A program made the position numbers and the translations under genes. Below the pieces are notes generated by a model. It worked only from the letters and a program-made list of their open reading frames with translations. It was not told the origin of the DNA and made no database searches. From positions 1-10,685 of the forward strand of contig JAGWTK010000108.1 of the NCBI GenBank assembly GCA_028876035.1: a stretch of 10,685 nt of DNA, read 5' to 3'. Origin of the DNA: Bacteroidota bacterium. GTDB lineage: Bacteria; Bacteroidota; Bacteroidia; Chitinophagales; Chitinophagaceae. This document shows positions 7,867 to 10,685 of the stretch, in pieces. Numbering within the stretch: position 1 is the first letter of the stretch; every line of letters begins with the position of its first letter.

Positions 7867-7903
7867 AAAGAAGTCCCTGGCCTGGCCGGGGATTTTCTTT
7901 TTT
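7867..7903 (+). terminator. Rho-independent terminator after the TonB receptor gene
   Basis: TCCCTGG (7874-7880) pairs with CCGGGGA (7886-7892), including one T-G pair, around a 5-base loop. The stem can be extended outward through A/G-T pairs towards AAAG (7867-7870). A T-rich run (TTTTCTTTTTT, 7893-7903) follows. It lies about 60 bp after the receptor stop. Confidence 0.8.
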
Positions 7904-7911
7904 ACACGCTG

Positions 7912-7919
7912 TATCTTAG
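7912..7919 (+). promoter_or_regulatory. Candidate -7 promoter element (TATCTTAG) for the DUF2721 gene
   Basis: TATCTTAG differs from TAnnTTTG at one position and sits 15 bp before ATG 7935, just behind the receptor terminator. That placement suits a promoter with a very short leader. No matching upstream TTG element is seen, so the call is tentative. Confidence 0.35.
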
Positions 7920-7934
7920 CAGCAAATCCGGTGC

Positions 7935-8384
7935 ATGGAGATTTCTATTACTACACCTGCCTTGTTGTTTCCTGCCATCAGTTTGCTGATGCTGGCGTAT
8001 ACCAATCGCTTTCTTGCGCTGGCCAGCCTGATCAGAAACCTGCATTCAAAATATAAGGAGCATTCCAATAAAGAAGGATTGTTGCAACAGATCAAAAACC
8101 TGCGCCTGCGTTTGCGGCTGATCAGGCTGATGCAATTCTTTGGGGTGCTGAGCCTGATTTGCTGCGTGCTGAGTATGTTCCTGGTGTACCAGCAATGGAT
8201 GCCCCTGGCGAAAGCATTTTTTGCCGGCAGCCTGGTAGCGATGGCGGTATCGCTGTTTCTTTCGTTGTCAGAAATTCAAATCAGTACAAAGGCGCTCGAA
8301 ATTGAACTGAGTGATATGGAAGGCCTCGACGAACCCAATGCAATCATCGACTATATCAAAAACCGGTTCGACCGGGAAGACTAA
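7935..8384 (+). CDS. DUF2721 family membrane protein
   Basis: This 149-residue protein has three hydrophobic segments (about 6-28, 64-86 and 91-114). Between the first and second is a charged, Arg/Leu-rich helical stretch (QQIKNLRLRLRLIRLMQ). The conserved DUF2721 features are visible: AYTNRFLALASLIRNLH near the start, the LRLIRLMQFFGVLSL segment, and SLSEIQISTKALEIELSDMEG after the last helix. It should sit in the inner membrane; no function is known for the family. ATG 7935 begins directly before the first membrane helix and follows a candidate promoter at 7912. No ribosome binding site is evident. The gene converges on the ABC exporter gene and the two stop codons share the bases CTAA (8381-8384); its last codons also encode a minus-strand hairpin that may terminate the exporter transcript. 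Confidence 0.88.
   Translation: MEISITTPALLFPAISLLMLAYTNRFLALASLIRNLHSKYKEHSNKEGLLQQIKNLRLRLRLIRLMQFFGVLSLICCVLSMFLVYQQWMPLAKAFFAGSLVAMAVSLFLSLSEIQISTKALEIELSDMEGLDEPNAIIDYIKNRFDRED
8358..8376 (-). terminator. Possible minus-strand terminator for the ABC exporter, inside the DUF2721 coding end
   Basis: On the minus strand CCGGT (8375-8371) and ACCGG (8367-8363) form a 5-bp GC-rich stem with a 3-base CGA loop, followed at once by TTTTT (8362-8358). It begins 5 bp beyond the exporter stop codon, the expected place for an intrinsic terminator. The stem is short, and on the plus strand the same bases are codons of DUF2721. Confidence 0.5.
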
Positions 8385-10216
8385 GCTACGTGCAGGCTCT
8401 TGCGCTCACCGATCTGCTGGCGCCACATCGCGTAGTACAATCCTTTTTCTTCCAACAGGCTCTGGTGGTTGCCCGTTTCTACCACATTCCCTTTTTCGAG
8501 TACGTAGATGCGGTCGGCATGCATGATGGTCGACAATCGGTGTGCAATCAAAATCGTTACCTGGTTTTGCTGACTCGATACATCTTTGATGGTATCAGTG
8601 ATCTCTTCCTCGGTGAGTGAATCGAGGGCAGAAGTGGCTTCATCAAAAATCAGCAGCTTGGGTTTGCGCAGGAGCGCGCGTGCGATTGACAATCTTTGTT
8701 TTTCTCCTCCTGATAATTTCAACCCACCTTCGCCAATCATTGTGTCCAGCCCTTTTTCTGCTCTTTCCAGCAATCCGTTGCAGGCCGATTTATCCAGCGC
8801 TTCCCGCAAGTCCTGGTCGGTGGCAGAAGGATTTACAAAGAGCAGGTTTTCCTTGATCGTGCCGGCAAACAACTGTGTGTCCTGTGTAACAAATCCGATC
8901 TGGTTCCGAAGGTCCTCGAAATTGATGGTGTTTTCGTTCATTCCATTGTAGAGAATACTGCCTTCGAGCGGACGGTACAAACCTACCAGCAATTTCATCA
9001 GGGTAGATTTACCCGATCCCGAAGGTCCAACAAAAGCGATGGTTTCCCCGGTGCGCACGTCGAAGCTGATGTTTTCAATGGCCTTGTGTGACGCAGTCTG
9101 GTGTTTGAATGCCACGTTGCGGAAGCTCAGTTTTTCAATGGCGCCCAGGTGCAGTGGCTTCTCGGGTTGTTGTTCGGGTGCTTTCTGCATCAGGTTATGG
9201 AAATTGTTAAGCGATGCTTCGGCCTCGCGGTAGGTAAGGATGATGTTGCCGATCTCCTGGAGCGGACCAAAAATGAAAAAGGAATAAAACATCAAAGTCA
9301 TTACCTGTCCAACCGTCAACTGATCTTTAAACACCAGCCATAGCAAAGTGAACATGATCAATTGTCGCAAGAAGTTTACAAATGTGCCCTGTATAAAACT
9401 GAGCGTGCGAATGCTTTTTACCTTGCGCAGTTCAAGTCCCAGTATCTTATAGGTATTACTATTCAACCGATCAATCTCCTGTTGCGTGAGACCCAGGCTT
9501 TTTACCAGTTCGATATTACGAAGTGATTCGGTGGTAGAGCCAGCCAGTGCCGTTGTTTCTTTTACGATGTTTTTCTGGATGACCTTTATCTTCTTGCTCA
9601 GCAGGCTGGTGAGCAATGCCAGCGCGGCCATTCCTACTACGTAAATAGGCATGATTGACCAATGCAGCCGGAACGAGTAAATAGAAACGAATATGATGCC
9701 GACGATAATACCGAATACAACATTGATAAAGGAGATAATAAACCTTTCCGTGTCAGTCCTCACCTTGGTTAGAATAGAAAGTGTTTCGCCGCTGCGCTGA
9801 TCTTCGAACTCCTGGTAGGGGAGTTTCATGGAATGCTGCAATCCATCCGTAAAAATCTTTGCGCCAAACTTCTGTACGATCACATTGCCGAAATAATCCT
9901 GGAAGGCTTTGGCGATCCGTGATACCATGGCAACGCCCACCAGGATACCCAGCATCTTTAACACACCCCAAACATAATCTGATCTGTCACGGGGTGTTTT
10001 GATGATTTCTTTTACCTCTTTGACATGCCCGTCGGCCTGCGTAACTTTTTTGTAGACAATATCCCAGTGTTCATGCGGGTGCGACGCGTATTGGTCCACC
10101 ATCTTCCCGAAGAAGAACGGGTCCAGCATGGAAAATACCTGGTTAATGCCAGCCAGCAACAACGCGAGCACAATCAACCACCGGTATGGCTTCAAATAAA
10201 GCAGCAGAATTTTCAT
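8381..10216 (-). CDS. ABC exporter half-transporter (fused membrane and ATPase domains, MsbA/MdlB-like)
   Basis: The 611-residue protein has an N-terminal type IV ABC exporter membrane domain (about 1-345; hydrophobic helices near 12-32, 82-105, 160-180, 187-206, 277-297 and 302-325) and a C-terminal ATPase domain (about 360-600). The ATPase motifs are complete: Walker A GPSGSGKST (397-405), Q-loop Q445 in GFVTQDTQLFAGTI, signature LSGGEKQR (501-508), Walker B LLIFDE (521-526), D-loop SALD (529-532) and the switch His H559 in LIAHRLST. It should work as a homodimer or paired half-transporter in the inner membrane, exporting a lipid, drug or peptide; the sequence does not fix the substrate. 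The loop between the first two helices (about 42-80) is longer than I expect for a compact MsbA-type protein and is rich in His and charged residues. ATG 10214-10216 gives a normal N-terminus for the family. The gene converges on DUF2721. Confidence 0.93.
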   Translation of the reverse strand: MKILLLYLKPYRWLIVLALLLAGINQVFSMLDPFFFGKMVDQYASHPHEHWDIVYKKVTQADGHVKEVKEIIKTPRDRSDYVWGVLKMLGILVGVAMVSRIAKAFQDYFGNVIVQKFGAKIFTDGLQHSMKLPYQEFEDQRSGETLSILTKVRTDTERFIISFINVVFGIIVGIIFVSIYSFRLHWSIMPIYVVGMAALALLTSLLSKKIKVIQKNIVKETTALAGSTTESLRNIELVKSLGLTQQEIDRLNSNTYKILGLELRKVKSIRTLSFIQGTFVNFLRQLIMFTLLWLVFKDQLTVGQVMTLMFYSFFIFGPLQEIGNIILTYREAEASLNNFHNLMQKAPEQQPEKPLHLGAIEKLSFRNVAFKHQTASHKAIENISFDVRTGETIAFVGPSGSGKSTLMKLLVGLYRPLEGSILYNGMNENTINFEDLRNQIGFVTQDTQLFAGTIKENLLFVNPSATDQDLREALDKSACNGLLERAEKGLDTMIGEGGLKLSGGEKQRLSIARALLRKPKLLIFDEATSALDSLTEEEITDTIKDVSSQQNQVTILIAHRLSTIMHADRIYVLEKGNVVETGNHQSLLEEKGLYYAMWRQQIGERKSLHVA

Positions 10217-10219
10217 GTA

Positions 10220-10258
10220 GAAGTTTTAACAGGAGAAGCAGTTTACTGTTCAAACTTC
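10220..10258. repeat. Imperfect 13-bp inverted repeat directly upstream of the ABC exporter start
   Basis: GAAGTTTTAACAG (10220-10232) and CTGTTCAAACTTC (10246-10258) are reverse complements at 12 of 13 positions, separated by 13 bp. The near arm is 3 bp from the exporter start codon. It could be an operator or a hairpin in the exporter mRNA leader. Confidence 0.65.
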
Positions 10259-10299
10259 GTACAAGTTCCTCAATTCTGACACATTTTCAGGAAAGCCCT

Positions 10300-10341
10300 T
10301 AGTCCGTAGTCCTCAGTCGGTAGTCCGTAGTCGGCAGTCCC
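10300..10341. repeat. Degenerate heptamer array, consensus (T/C)AGTC(C/G)G
   Basis: Six units of exactly 7 bp follow one another: TAGTCCG, TAGTCCT (10307), CAGTCGG (10314), TAGTCCG (10321), TAGTCGG (10328) and CAGTCCC (10335). Units 1-3 and 4-6 also match as two 21-bp blocks. Two related units, TTAGTTC and TTAGTCC, lie at 10390-10403. Confidence 0.85.
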
Positions 10342-10504
10342 GAATACTTGTTCTCAGCGCCGTTGGGGTGTGTTCCTGGTTCTTTGTTTTTAGTTCTTAG
10401 TCCATTTCTGCATAGTCGTAACTGAACCGCGGGCATCTTCGACTCCTTAACAGCAGCTACTATCAAGTGTCTGACTCCTCCACATCCGGCGCGTCTGCAC
10501 CCAT

Positions 10505-10533
10505 ATCTTACATCTTAAGATCTTATATCTAAC
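10505..10533. repeat. Second degenerate heptamer array, consensus ATCTTA(C/A/T)
   Basis: Four units are seen: ATCTTAC (10505), ATCTTAA (10512), then after one extra G ATCTTAT (10520) and ATCTAAC (10527). The extra base creates two overlapping perfect palindromes, ATCTTAAGAT (10512-10521) and TAAGATCTTA (10516-10525). The unit is different in sequence from the array at 10300 but has the same 7-bp length. Confidence 0.75.
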
Positions 10534-10572
10534 ATTTTTACGGGGTCTACCTATCCGGCTAGTCAATTAGCA

Positions 10573-10600
10573 CCCGTCCGAACGGAGTCATCCGGGCGGG
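10573..10600. other. GC-rich hairpin near the right edge
   Basis: CCCGTCCG (10573-10580) pairs with CGGGCGGG (10593-10600), with one T-G pair and a 12-base loop; a competing small hairpin TCCG-AA-CGGA lies at 10577-10586. Only a weak ATTTT follows on the plus strand, so it is a poor terminator and could equally be a leader structure for a gene beyond the window. Confidence 0.4.
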
Positions 10601-10685
10601 CATTTTCACATTTACATATTTGCTGTGTTCAACTCAAAAGTGCAACACTACCTTTTTGTTTTAAAAATACTTCATTAGCTGTCAG

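Larger units (their letters stand above)
10217..10685. other. Gene-free region of 469 bp upstream of the ABC exporter
   Basis: No convincing reading frame, RNA gene or mobile element is seen on either strand. From left to right it holds an inverted repeat next to the exporter start, a heptamer array (10300-10341), scattered related heptamers (two at 10390-10403, one near 10413), a second heptamer array (10505-10533), a GC-rich hairpin (10573-10600) and an A/T-rich end. It should contain the exporter promoter, reading leftwards; a CAAACTTC at 10251-10258 (GAAGTTTG on the minus strand) is one mismatch from the -7 consensus. Confidence 0.7.

Noticed and set aside
10300..10533. Heptamer arrays as a CRISPR
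   Set aside because: Units are 7 bp, directly adjacent and degenerate, with no spacers and no cas genes nearby.

Overview
The window looks like a chromosomal segment of a Bacteroidota bacterium, most likely family Chitinophagaceae; the family placement is inference. Supporting signs are a type IX secretion (T9SS) C-terminal sorting domain, a TonB-dependent receptor with an N-terminal carboxypeptidase-like domain, A-rich rather than Shine-Dalgarno leaders, TAnnTTTG-like -7 promoter elements, a TPR-type histidine kinase, and degenerate heptamer repeats in a gene-free stretch.

Layout. Positions 2-2197 hold the end of a DUF1800 gene followed by a complete DUF1501 gene, a frequently paired couple of exported proteins. 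The second carries a twin-arginine-like N-terminus and a T9SS sorting domain, and a strong intrinsic terminator (2226-2250) closes the unit. Positions 2338-4832 encode a two-component system: a NarL/LuxR-type response regulator, then a membrane-anchored TPR histidine kinase starting at GTG. Behind a candidate promoter (4876-4883) come a small exported protein of unknown function with a TTG start (4902-5246) and an 823-residue TonB-dependent receptor (5333-7804), ended by a terminator at 7867-7903. A DUF2721 membrane protein (7935-8384) then converges on, and overlaps by 4 bp, a full-length ABC exporter half-transporter on the minus strand (8381-10216). The last 469 bp contain no gene. They hold an inverted repeat just upstream of the exporter start, two degenerate heptamer arrays and a GC-rich hairpin.

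How the genes may work together. The DUF1800/DUF1501 pair probably acts as one secretion-linked unit. The small exported protein and the receptor look like one uptake operon, possibly for a metal, judging from an acidic-His motif in the receptor plug that resembles the zinc receptor ZnuD. The two-component system directly upstream on the same strand could control it, but nothing in the sequence proves this. The ABC exporter and the DUF2721 gene look like separate housekeeping-type units.

I did not see a phage, insertion sequence, CRISPR array, tRNA/rRNA or defence system. Most of the window is ordinary; the more unusual points are the two-component/small protein/receptor block, the exporter leader repeat, the minus-strand terminator inside coding sequence, and the heptamer arrays.
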